NCBI GenBank assembly: GCA_964412455.1
Contig: CAYPOT010000013.1
Location: 1-64,000, forward strand
Reading direction: 5' to 3'
Source of the DNA: JAAXXJ01 sp964412455
Lineage (GTDB): Bacteria > Nitrospirota > UBA9217
Length of the DNA stretch: 64,000 nucleotides
Shown here one piece after another: positions 44,701-52,305 of the stretch. The notes beneath the pieces were generated by a model. It searched no databases, was not told where the DNA came from, and was given only the letters and a program-made list of their open reading frames with translations. The position numbers and the translations under genes are program-made. Within the stretch, counting starts at the first letter, position 1. Each line of letters opens with the position of its first letter.

Positions 44701-45030
44701 CCAGCATACCACGGTTATACCGGCGCATCACGATGCGCACCCGGGCCGGTTGACGGTCCGGAAAAGCTAATCACCCTCCGACCCGGTCAGGCGAACAATT
44801 CCTGCCCGGGCCCTCTTTTGCCCCGGGTCTGCGGCCCTCAGTGAAGCCTCTCCCCTTGATGCCTCCCATGAACATCTCAAGATGTCCTTGCTCATAGGAA
44901 CGCAGCCCCTCTCCTTGACAGCGACCAGGCACCCTGTTATTATGGCTGACAGTTGCTCTCCTTTTCCATCGGAATCATCTGTGAACAATCGACAACACGA
45001 ACGCCGACCAGGAAGGGAGGTGAATGACCA
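44687..45030. other. Spacer between the two precursor genes
   Basis: No gene. Contains a GCGCATC-ACG-ATGCGC hairpin near 44725 and the sigma-70 promoter of the second precursor (44916-44944), so the second gene can be transcribed on its own. Confidence 0.6.
44916..44944 (+). promoter_or_regulatory. Sigma-70 promoter upstream of sbtA2
   Basis: TTGACA (44916-44921), 17-bp spacer, TATTAT (44939-44944): near-consensus, leaving an untranslated leader of about 80 nt before ATG 45031. Confidence 0.8.
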
Positions 45031-45255
45031 ATGGATCAAAAGGACCTCAAGAAGTACCTGGCAGGGCTCGGCATAGCCGGTCTCTTGGCCGGCACCAGCC
45101 TCATCGCCGCGGAAGCGCCGAAAGCGGATGGCACACCCACGTCTGCCCCCACCGCAACGATCAAGTCGGAACCCACCCAGACGGCGCCGGCACAAAGCGG
45201 TTGAAGCGGCACAAAAACGGAAGCGCCCAAGAGCAGCTGAGGCGGTTCCAAATAA
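45031..45255 (+). CDS. sbtA: SbtA-type selenocysteine-containing RiPP precursor peptide 2 (Sec58, Sec70)
   Basis: 74 residues with TGA as Sec. Leader MDQKDLKKYLAGLGIAGLLA, closely similar to precursor 1, then an Ala/Pro/Thr-rich linker and a core QSG-U-SGTKTEAPKSS-U-GGSK. TGA codons are at 45202-45204 and 45238-45240; both sit in the S-(S/G)-U-(S/G)-G context used by Cys in precursor 1. GGGAGG 10 bp before the ATG. The GGTC palindrome follows the stop with the same 21-nt spacing from the last TGA. Translated conventionally it would be a 57-residue peptide lacking the core. Confidence 0.88.
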
Positions 45256-45272
45256 TAGTGCGGTCGCACTAT
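45255..45272 (+). promoter_or_regulatory. Conserved 3' palindrome, putative bSECIS of sbtA2
   Basis: ATAGTGC-GGTC-GCACTAT, the same 18 bases as at 44683-44700, loop starting 21 nt after the TGA at 45238-45240. Confidence 0.7.
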
Positions 45273-45334
45273 ACAAGACCTCGTACCAGAATACCTGCGC
45301 GGGGCATCCGCTCCGACCTTTCAGCATCCACTTG

Positions 45335-45377
45335 ATCCCGGGTATGGACTTTGAACCATGCCCGGGATATAATTTTT
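45335..45377 (+). terminator. Hairpin plus T-run between sbtA2 and sbtM
   Basis: ATCCCGGGTATGG (45335-45347) pairs with CCATGCCCGGGAT (45356-45368; one G-T pair), followed by ATAATTTTT. It lies 16 bp before the maturase start. A partial terminator here would give much precursor and little enzyme, the usual RiPP stoichiometry. Confidence 0.75.
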
Positions 45378-45392
45378 CGGTCTCATCCATCC

Positions 45393-46973
45393 ATGACCAA
45401 AGACACCATAAACGCAGTCTATCCGGCCTCCCGGTCGGCTGTCGGCGCCGGCCTCTGGGACAGGCACGTCAAGCCTGCAGATGCGGTACCGGAACCAGAT
45501 GACCTGTTCGGTGCGCTGCGCGCTGCGAAGAACGACCTTCCCGGGTATGTGCACGACCTCCTGCGGCTCGAACATGCGCTCTCGCTCCTCCGGGGCCGGT
45601 CAGCTTCCCTGCCGGAACGCGTCGACGCTCTTACCGTAAATCCCACCGTGACCGTGCAGGAAGCGCATTGGCGCGGCTTGTCCGGCCTGCTGGAACCGAG
45701 TGCGGGCTCGGAGGCGGGCCCGGTCGAAGGACCGGAGCGGCTCATCCTCTGGTTCGATCCGCGGGAGAACAAGGCCCGTATCAAGCCGGTCGCGAACGAC
45801 GACCTCCTCGCGCTCAAGATGGCCGTGGAAGACCTTTCCGCGGAAGCGGTTGCGGCCGAAGGCAAGCTTCCCGTCAGCGTTGTTGATGCGGTGCTCGACC
45901 GCGCCGTCCGGCAGGGCTTGCTCCTTGCGCCACCCTCGAAGCTTCAACGCGACCCGGCGGTCTTCACGGCCAAGCGGAAAAGCGATGAGGAATTCCTTGT
46001 ATCCGATTCGTTCACGCTTCAGTGGCATATCACCCAGATCTGCGATCTGCACTGCAAACACTGCTACGACCGGACCGACCGCTCTCCCCTCGCCTTCGAA
46101 CAGGCGGTCAAGGTCCTCGACGACCTGCACGCGTTCTGCAAGGACCGCAGGGTCCGGGGCGCGGTCTCCTTCACGGGAGGCAATCCACTGCTCCATCCGC
46201 GGTTCATCGAGATATACCGCGCAGCCGTGGATCGAGGATTCGGCACCGCCATTCTCGGGAACCCCGCGTCCCGGGAAAAGATCGAAGGGATCATCGGCGT
46301 GCAGAAGCCCGTCTTCTTCCAGGTGAGCCTCGAGGGCCTGCGCGAGCACAACGACAGCATCCGCGGGGCCGGCCACTTCGACCGCATCATGGCCTTCCTG
46401 CAGGTCCTGCGCGACCTGGATGTTTACTCCATGATGATGCTCACGCTGACGCGTGACAACATGGACCAGGTCATCGCGCTGGCAGGACTGCTTCGGGAAA
46501 AGACCGGTGTGTTCCACTTCAACCGACTCGCGCTGTTCGGCGAAGGCGCGAACCTCGCCCAGCCCAACCGGTCGCGGTACCGGAATTTCCTGGAGGAGTA
46601 TCTCGCAGCCGCGGAATCGAACCCGGTCATGGGCATCAAGGACAACCTCATCAACATCCTGCGGCGCGAGAAAGGGATCGACCTCTTCGGCGGTTGCGCC
46701 GGCTACGGATGCGGAGCTGCCTTCAACTTCGTATCGCTCCTCGCCGACGGCGAGGTCCATGCCTGCCGGAAGCTCCCCTCTCCCATCGGCAACCTCTACC
46801 GCAAATCCCTCGCAGACATCTATGACTCCGATGAGGCGCGCCGCTACCGGCTGGGACCGTCGGCCTGCCGGGAATGCGACATCCGCTCCGCCTGCGGAGG
46901 CTGTCTCGCCGGCACGCTGAGCAGCGGCCTGAACATCTTCGAGGACAAGGACCCGTTTTGCTTTAAGAAGTAG
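45393..46973 (+). CDS. sbtM: SbtM-type thio(seleno)oxazole-modification radical SAM/SPASM maturase
   Basis: 526 residues. N-terminal ~200 residues are a precursor-recognition-like helical region. The radical SAM CxxxCxxC motif is CDLHCKHCYDR (about residue 225), followed by GGNPLLHPRF and a Ser-Leu-Glu-Gly strand. The C-terminal Cys-rich region (FGGCAGYGCGAAFNF, ADGEVHACRKLPS, CRECDIRSACGGC) fits SPASM-type auxiliary clusters. The enzyme is expected to modify Cys/Sec of the upstream peptides. Start ATG 45393 chosen over TTG 45351; no strong ribosome site, matching low expression. Confidence 0.88.
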   Translation: MTKDTINAVYPASRSAVGAGLWDRHVKPADAVPEPDDLFGALRAAKNDLPGYVHDLLRLEHALSLLRGRSASLPERVDALTVNPTVTVQEAHWRGLSGLLEPSAGSEAGPVEGPERLILWFDPRENKARIKPVANDDLLALKMAVEDLSAEAVAAEGKLPVSVVDAVLDRAVRQGLLLAPPSKLQRDPAVFTAKRKSDEEFLVSDSFTLQWHITQICDLHCKHCYDRTDRSPLAFEQAVKVLDDLHAFCKDRRVRGAVSFTGGNPLLHPRFIEIYRAAVDRGFGTAILGNPASREKIEGIIGVQKPVFFQVSLEGLREHNDSIRGAGHFDRIMAFLQVLRDLDVYSMMMLTLTRDNMDQVIALAGLLREKTGVFHFNRLALFGEGANLAQPNRSRYRNFLEEYLAAAESNPVMGIKDNLINILRREKGIDLFGGCAGYGCGAAFNFVSLLADGEVHACRKLPSPIGNLYRKSLADIYDSDEARRYRLGPSACRECDIRSACGGCLAGTLSSGLNIFEDKDPFCFKK

Positions 46974-47091
46974 TTGATCTTTCTACTGTCTACCGTCTGC
47001 TGTCTCCTGTCTCCTGACCCCTGCTCCCTTCTTGTCTTTCTCCCCCCATCTATGGTATTGTTCCAGACACCGTATTAAGGAACTCTGATCA

Positions 47092-48561
47092 ATGGATCCT
47101 CTCATATTTTCCAGATGCATAACCCTCCCCCCGCCGTCGGATGACGACCGGCGGGCCCACGACCAGCGGCTCCGGGATTCCCTTGGTCTGGACCCGCTCC
47201 ACATCCCGCTGTACCTGCTCCGCTCGATCCATTCCGTCATCAGCGCGAAACAGGAGCTTTCCTGCATCATCGGCCGGGTCGGAAGCGGGTACGCGCTGAT
47301 CGACATCGACCGGTCACGGTCCTATTCCGTCGCCCTCGACCTCGGCACCACCAACCTCGTCGCCCTGCTGTACGACAACCTGGCGCAGAAAGAGGTGCTG
47401 ACCCGCTCGCTCGAGAACCCCCAGATCGAGTACGGCAGCGACATTCTGACCCGTATGCACCATGCCATGACGGGGGACAGTGAGGACGTGTATCGCGTCC
47501 TCACGAACGGCATCAACACGCTCATCGCTTCGCTCTGCCGCGGGGCGGGCATCAACGGCCGGGACATCCACGGCATGGCTGTGGCCGGAAATACCGTTAT
47601 GACCCACTTCTTCCTCGGCCTCGATATCAGCACCATCCCGGTGGCGCCCTGGGTCCCTGTGGTCAGGACGCCGGGGTTCTTCACTGCTTCTGTACTCGGC
47701 CTCGACATGAACCCCGAGGCCGCCGTCTACGTGTTCCCGAACGCGGGAAGTTATGTGGGAGGCGACATCACCGCCGGCATCATCGCAACAGGTATGCATG
47801 AGTCGAATAAGCCCTCCATCCTGGTGGACGTTGGCACCAATGCCGAGGTGGTGATCGGGAACAGCGAATGGATGATCGTGGGTGCCGGCGCGGCAGGGCC
47901 GGCGCTGGAGGAAGGGATATCCCGGATCGGGAAACGGGCGAACAAAGGCATCGTCTATGATGTCGAGATCAGGGACAACGGGATCTCGTGCAAGACCTTT
48001 GACCGCGGAAAGCCGGAGGGCATCTGCGGCTCCGGCATGGTAAGCCTGCTCTATGAGCTTTACACCGCCGGCATCATCGACCAGACCGGCGTGCTGACCG
48101 GCAAACGGCATATCACGGAGGTCGAGGGAGAAAAGGCCTTTTCCATCGACTGCGACTGCGAGGACGCTCTCTTCATCACCCAGGGGGAGATCCAGAACTT
48201 CATGCGGTCCAAGGCCGCCATGTTCACACTGCTCCTGGTCCTGACCCGCTCCGTGGGCATCTCGTTCAGTGACATCGGGCGGGTCTTCGTCTCGGGCGCC
48301 CTCGGCACGGGCATCGACGTGAAGAAGGCGGCAGGCATCGGCATGGTGCCGGGCTGGCCTCCGGAGATCGTGAAGCCCATGGGCAACACTTCGCTCGCAG
48401 GCTGCGGTATGCTGCTCCGGAATGCGGGCCTCGCCGGGACGGCGGACCGCCTCGTGGACAAGATCACCTACAAGCACATGCACGATGATCCCGAGTTCAT
48501 GAAAGAGTTCATGGGCGCCGTGTTCATCCCCCACACGAATCCGGAGCTGCTGAAGGTATAG
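47092..48561 (+). CDS. ASKHA domain (DUF4445, RACo-type) protein without the ferredoxin domain
   Basis: 489 residues. The core SVALDLGTTNLVALLYD is the phosphate-1 motif of the ASKHA/actin-like ATPase fold; AGNTVMTHFFLGLD, GGDITAGIIATGM, LVDVGTNAEVVIGN and GICGSGMV are the DUF4445 (reductive activator of corrinoid protein) signatures. The usual N-terminal 2Fe-2S domain is missing, replaced by about 75 unrelated residues. Follows sbtM on the same strand after 118 bp. Possibly an ATP-driven activator for the maturase or a corrinoid protein; this is inference. Confidence 0.8.
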   Translation: MDPLIFSRCITLPPPSDDDRRAHDQRLRDSLGLDPLHIPLYLLRSIHSVISAKQELSCIIGRVGSGYALIDIDRSRSYSVALDLGTTNLVALLYDNLAQKEVLTRSLENPQIEYGSDILTRMHHAMTGDSEDVYRVLTNGINTLIASLCRGAGINGRDIHGMAVAGNTVMTHFFLGLDISTIPVAPWVPVVRTPGFFTASVLGLDMNPEAAVYVFPNAGSYVGGDITAGIIATGMHESNKPSILVDVGTNAEVVIGNSEWMIVGAGAAGPALEEGISRIGKRANKGIVYDVEIRDNGISCKTFDRGKPEGICGSGMVSLLYELYTAGIIDQTGVLTGKRHITEVEGEKAFSIDCDCEDALFITQGEIQNFMRSKAAMFTLLLVLTRSVGISFSDIGRVFVSGALGTGIDVKKAAGIGMVPGWPPEIVKPMGNTSLAGCGMLLRNAGLAGTADRLVDKITYKHMHDDPEFMKEFMGAVFIPHTNPELLKV

Positions 48562-48634
48562 GGCCGCATTCCCAAGATAAATCAGAACCTATTTTCGCGC
48601 AAAGGCGCAAAGACGCCAAGAAAGGCTGGGCAAG

Positions 48635-49012
48635 ATGGATGAAAATCAAATTTCAAAAATAATCGTAGATTGCTGCTACAAGATCCACAAGACCCTTGGG
48701 CCTGGACTGCTGGAATCGGTCTATATAGAGGTTCTCATTTACGAATTGAGAAAAATGGGATTACATTGTAAGAAAGAGGTTGGAATTCCGATTCACTATG
48801 AGGACATCATTTTTGAAATCGGTTTTCGGGCGGACCTGATCGTCCAGGACCTTGTCATTATTGAGCTAAAGGCCATAGAGAAGGTCCTGCCCGTCCATAA
48901 GAAACAATTGATGACCTATCTCAAATTGACCGGCAAGAAGCTCGGACTCCTCGTCAATTTCAATTCGAATCTTATTAAAGATGGGATCGAGCGGGTAGTC
49001 AACGGCTTATAG
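48635..49012 (+). CDS. GxxExxY family protein
   Basis: 125 residues with YKIHKTLGPGLLESVYIEVL (GxxExxY), FRADLIVQDLVIIELKAIE (PD-(D/E)XK-like IELK) and LMTYLKLTGKKLGLLVNFNS. Second member of the family in this window (see 26271), only moderately similar. AT-richer than its neighbours; surrounded by GCGCAAAGACGCCAAG text. Function unknown. Confidence 0.85.
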   Translation: MDENQISKIIVDCCYKIHKTLGPGLLESVYIEVLIYELRKMGLHCKKEVGIPIHYEDIIFEIGFRADLIVQDLVIIELKAIEKVLPVHKKQLMTYLKLTGKKLGLLVNFNSNLIKDGIERVVNGL

Positions 49013-49144
49013 AGACTGAAAGATCCGCCTGGTTTCCTTTGCGCGCTTTGCGGCTTTGCGCGAGATGGCTTGGTTTCGATCTGTCATGAAAGAACCGTGC
49101 AGAATAAAGCTATTTCGGTGGGTCATGAAGGGGTGGGATAACAT

Positions 49145-49179
49145 GTGAAGCGCGCTCCCTGCCGACGAGCGCGCTTCAC
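49145..49179 (-). terminator. Strong hairpin downstream of the YtxH-like frame
   Basis: GTGAAGCGCGCTC (49145-49157), 9-base loop, GAGCGCGCTTCAC (49167-49179): thirteen perfect pairs but no T-run, so termination is plausible rather than certain. Confidence 0.5.
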
Positions 49180-49189
49180 GAGGTGTCTG

Positions 49190-49360
49190 TCATGCGGCCT
49201 TCCGGTGTTTCTCCATCTCCGAAACGTACGCAACCTTTCCCGCCTCAATGGCATTCTTGACCGCCGTGGTGCCCTCGATATAGAGCTCCTTGCCCTCCTC
49301 AACGGTCGTGGCGATCTTGTCGCGCGTGTCCGCGGCAATGTCCTTGATGTCCTTCCTCAT
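49190..49360 (-). CDS. YtxH-like helical protein (56 aa), possibly the 3' half of the upstream gene
   Basis: MRKDIKDIAADTRDKIATTV then EEGKELYIEGTTAVKNAIEA and a charged end, the amphipathic helix pattern of YtxH-type proteins. Its ATG (49358-49360) has GGGAAGGGA just before it and overlaps the end of the upstream frame by 62 bp. In related proteins I recall this helix forming the C-terminus of one longer chain, so a frameshift is possible. Confidence 0.55.
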   Translation of the reverse strand: MRKDIKDIAADTRDKIATTVEEGKELYIEGTTAVKNAIEAGKVAYVSEMEKHRKAA

Positions 49361-49721
49361 TTCCCTTCCCGACTCCGGTCGTTATGCCGGCCTTAAAACC
49401 GGCTATGTTCGCCCCGACGGCAGACCCGAGGCCCTCCTTCATTTGATCATACAAACCCCGAATGCTCCTTTCCAGGCTCGCTACGGAGTCGGATATCTGC
49501 TTCACCTCTTGCGTTACCGCACCCACGTCGCCCGTGATATTTTTCGTATTTTCGAGCGTTCCTCTCAGTTCGGCAAGGGCGGCATTCAGGTTTCCCTCGA
49601 CGTTCCTGAAGAAGGCCGTCATGCTGTCGCTCGTCCGTCTCATGCTCAGTATATAGGTGATGTTGAAAACGGTATACACAATGAACGTCGCGACGCCGAT
49701 ACCCAGGATTATCTCGATCAT
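49299..49721 (-). CDS. DUF948-like membrane-anchored coiled-coil protein
   Basis: 140 residues from ATG 49719-49721 (GGAGG upstream). N-terminal membrane helix (MIEIILGIGVATFIVYTVFN), then a coiled region (LNAALAELRGTLENTKNITG, VKQISDSVASLERSIRGLYD) typical of DUF948 stress or envelope proteins. The last ~15 residues (NEEGHQGHCRGHARQDRH) look out of frame with the YtxH-like helix that follows, so the natural end may be lost by a one-base shift near 49365. Confidence 0.65.
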   Translation of the reverse strand: MIEIILGIGVATFIVYTVFNITYILSMRRTSDSMTAFFRNVEGNLNAALAELRGTLENTKNITGDVGAVTQEVKQISDSVASLERSIRGLYDQMKEGLGSAVGANIAGFKAGITTGVGKGNEEGHQGHCRGHARQDRHDR

Positions 49722-50060
49722 ACTTGCCTCCCTATAAGACAAGTATAGCACTAATTATTTTCCGCCGGTCCCGGCATGCCATATTTCGAGAAAACCAGAC
49801 AGCAAAGAACAAATCTTCCCAGTGCAACGATCTGTTCCCCCATTGTTGTTTTTTCCAAATGGCTGTGTTATTGTTCAAAACACACTTAAGCAAGAACACG
49901 GCATTTGACACAGATCAAATCTGACAAGAACCTGATAAAAGCGGATTTTTCATAAGATGGAATTTTTTATCTTTTTGATCAGAGTCTCATTTCGATATGT
50001 ATCCGCCCTTATCTGACGTTGATCCGATCTTTCCGTGTCCAAATGCTTTATTTTAGGTTG
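49722..50060. other. Intergenic stretch with FNR-like word
   Basis: No gene. Contains TTGACACAGATCAA (49905-49918) followed by AACCTGATAAAAGCGGATTT, as at 40545, then AT-rich DNA up to the YkgJ-type gene. Confidence 0.45.
49905..49918. promoter_or_regulatory. FNR-like box, site 3
   Basis: TTGACACAGATCAA, one mismatch from TTGAT-N4-ATCAA, about 140 bp upstream of the gene at 50061. The best placed of the three sites for a regulatory role. Confidence 0.35.
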
Positions 50061-50738
50061 ATGGATAATACCGAACACGAGGCAGGACGTGCAGTGAAAA
50101 AACCCCGGCAGAAGCCATCCGGCGGCCTTTCCCGCCGCCTTCACTTCCCTGACGACGAAAAGCGCATCCCCTGGCTGCCAGCCCTGCTCGACGCGTTTGC
50201 CGTCGCGGATACCGGTGTTGCCATAGCCCTCCGGGATGCAGTAAAGAAGGAACAGAAGAAGCTGGCATGCTCAAAAGGCTGTGATGTCTGCTGCCGGCAA
50301 AAGGACATCCCCCTCTACCCCCACGAACTTGTCGGCATCTACTGGTTCGTATCGGAAAAAATGACCGGTCGGGAGCGGGAAATGGTCAGGCAGCAGCTCG
50401 CACAACATGCGCCTGGCTCACCCTGCCCTTTCCTGGTCGACGGCTCCTGCGCCGTCCATCCTGTACGTCCTGTCGCCTGCCGGCAGTACAACGTATTCAC
50501 CACACCCTGCGCTCCCGGCGAGGACCCCTACTACACACGGCGCAGCGACGTTCTTGTGCCCATCATGGATTATACCGACCGCGCTTTCTCAGCGGTAGTG
50601 AAGTTCTACGAGTTGGAGGGGGAACGGGACGTTGCGAAGGCGGTGAAGTTCATCCGCGCTCAGATCATGAACCTGCAGGAATATGACTGGAAGAAGCTGG
50701 TGAAGGTAATGGAAGCGGTTATCTCTGATAAGAACTGA
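50061..50738 (+). CDS. YkgJ family cysteine-cluster protein
   Basis: 225 residues. Cysteine cluster ACSKGCDVCCRQKDIPLYPHE followed by CPFLVDGSCAVHPVRPVACR matches the YkgJ (UPF0153) pattern, expected to bind an Fe-S cluster or zinc. A basic, disordered N-terminus (VKKPRQKPSGGLSRR) precedes the core. The ATG at 50061 is preferred over 50019. Function in the family is unknown. Confidence 0.85.
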   Translation: MDNTEHEAGRAVKKPRQKPSGGLSRRLHFPDDEKRIPWLPALLDAFAVADTGVAIALRDAVKKEQKKLACSKGCDVCCRQKDIPLYPHELVGIYWFVSEKMTGREREMVRQQLAQHAPGSPCPFLVDGSCAVHPVRPVACRQYNVFTTPCAPGEDPYYTRRSDVLVPIMDYTDRAFSAVVKFYELEGERDVAKAVKFIRAQIMNLQEYDWKKLVKVMEAVISDKN

Positions 50739-50745
50739 TAACAGG

Positions 50746-50937
50746 TTATTCTTGCTGTCTATCGGACGTCTCGTAGTGACCCCGAAGATACATTGTGATA
50801 AGCATTTCTTTTTGCGACGTAGTCAGTTTTTCCCAGGATACGGTTTTCTTGGCCTTCTCCATCGCTTCCCGGAATATATCCTCCTGCCTCTCTTGCATCT
50901 CCACTGGTTCCTCTATCATCCTATTATTGATGGTCAT
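50746..50937 (-). CDS. Hypothetical small helical protein (63 aa)
   Basis: MTINNRMIEEPVEMQERQED, then FREAMEKAKKTVSWEKLTTS and a short MLITMYLRGHY segment; helical, charged, no known motif. Convergent with the YkgJ-type gene. Support is codon use and ORF size only. Confidence 0.4.
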   Translation of the reverse strand: MTINNRMIEEPVEMQERQEDIFREAMEKAKKTVSWEKLTTSQKEMLITMYLRGHYETSDRQQE

Positions 50938-51021
50938 TATCGTACGCACATCTTCGTTCTCAGATCAGCGAAACATACCGTGGGCCGGCAGCAAGTCAGA
51001 TCGAGGTTTCCGATCCGCCGA

Positions 51022-51480
51022 TCACGGGATCGCTTTGAGGGAAGCCCTGTTCAGTTTTGTTTCGGGTCCCTGATTCACAGCGTGAGGAGGCTGTCGTGCG
51101 GCTTTTTCTTCCTTTGTGCTGTCGCCGAGCGCATCGGCGACAATGCGCAATAGTTCACGGGACCCGACCGTTCGTTCAAGATATGCGGTCACCCCGAGAC
51201 TGCTTGCCTGCAGGTAGCTGTCGAGAGTTCCTCTCTCCGTCAGAATAATGGCAGGCACGTTCGGCCGCGTTTGCCTGAGGGCCCTCAGGATCGCAAGATC
51301 GCCTATGCCGCTCATCCGGTGTTCCATGATCACGAGATCGATGCGCTCTTCTGACGTGATCGCCGCAAGCGTGGTGGACCCATCGCGTGTTGCTATGACC
51401 GCGTACCGGCGTCTCTGCAGGAGTTCTTCAAGACCGTTGAGCGCTGTCGGATCATCACTGACGAGGAGTATCGTCTTCAT
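51022..51480 (-). CDS. Receiver-domain protein with Glu in place of the phospho-acceptor Asp
   Basis: 152 residues of receiver fold: acidic pair in LVSDDPTALNG, but the acceptor position reads IMEHRMSG (Glu53) and the switch Lys position reads AYLERTVG (Glu). Thr/Ser in ILTERG is kept. Asp-to-Glu at this site often mimics constant phosphorylation, and with the Lys also gone the protein is probably a pseudo-receiver. Ends in a basic tail. Next to the cheW debris of the damaged chemotaxis locus. Confidence 0.8.
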   Translation of the reverse strand: MKTILLVSDDPTALNGLEELLQRRRYAVIATRDGSTTLAAITSEERIDLVIMEHRMSGIGDLAILRALRQTRPNVPAIILTERGTLDSYLQASSLGVTAYLERTVGSRELLRIVADALGDSTKEEKAARQPPHAVNQGPETKLNRASLKAIP

Positions 51481-51532
51481 ATCGTGGCGCCATGCTTTTG
51501 TGGTTCCTGTTGGTGACCGGGCCGGGCCGGCT

Positions 51533-51706
51533 TTATCGCGTCGCCGCGAGGGAGGTCTCGGCTTGGACGTCAGTCACGACAGCAAGATCGTCAGCAGAGA
51601 ATACACGATCAATGTCCAGGACGATGACGAAGCGGTCGTTCTGCTTGCCCATCCCCTTGATGAACTCCGTCCTGAGCTTCGTTCCGACAGGCAGACGCTG
51701 GGCTCG
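51533..51706 (-). pseudogene. CheW C-terminal fragment 1
   Basis: Reads PVGTKLRTEFIKGMGKQNDR then FVIVLDIDRVFSADDLAVV and a stop; the matching segment of the intact cheW (54060) is GAKLRTEFIRGMGKRDDR. The first two thirds of CheW are absent. The fragment is joined out of frame to an IS1380 transposase remnant near 51700. Confidence 0.85.
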
Positions 51707-52300
51707 AAGAGGTATCCCAGCATCGGCATGTAGCCTTTCTCCCCCTGATACGTGTAATGGGCGTCCTGTTTTTCCCCCTCCACCTGCATGGCATCCATAT
51801 CGAGGGTATAGTCCTTCCGCTCATCACGCCGCAAAAGACGATGGCTGAGAATGTCCCGGACCGCTCCCAGCCCGACAAGGCCCGCCTGACCGGTCTTGGG
51901 ATCGGCCATGCGCCTGAGCCAGCCTCCCATCGTGTCGCTGTCAGGGATGAGGTCTCGTCCCACCAGCTTGAGCAACGGCCCCTCGCGCCGCAGTTCCCGT
52001 AGATTCTCTAAACGCCTGCCTCCCGCCTGGAGCAGAAGAACCAGACTGTCCACAAACGCTGAGGCGACATAGCCGCGATTGCTCCCGGGACCGGGGAGAT
52101 AGCGGTCGGCCAAATCCCGCAATCCCATTCCGTGGTTGTAATCCGCAAGAAGGGCCAAACCCCCGTGGGCAGTCAGCTCTTCGTTCGTTTTTTCGATCTT
52201 GAACCCAAATACAGTTTGTCGTATCATGATTCCGCCTTGTCGGTTAAAGGATTTGCTTGGCGGCAATCCCTTTATACCCGCTCGCACAGCGGCCGACAAG
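51707..52300 (-). mobile_element. IS1380-type insertion sequence remnant
   Basis: Transposase N-terminal ~170 residues from ATG 52225-52227 (MIRQTVFGFKIEKTNEELTA, LADYNHGMGLRDLADRYLPG, DSDTMGGWLRRMADPKTGQ), ending around the first catalytic Asp region (YTLDMDAMQVEGEKQDAHYT, GYMPMLGYLFE). The rest of the transposase and the distal end are deleted. A CCTTGTCGG...CCGACAAGG pair flanks the 5' side (about 52236-52296). Confidence 0.85.
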
Positions 52301-52305
52301 GTTTT

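Noticed and set aside
44423..45390. Minus-strand frames of 105 and 207 codons across the sbtA genes
   Set aside because: Ala/Cys/Arg-rich shadows with no ribosome site; the + strand has leaders, ribosome sites and conserved 3' palindromes.
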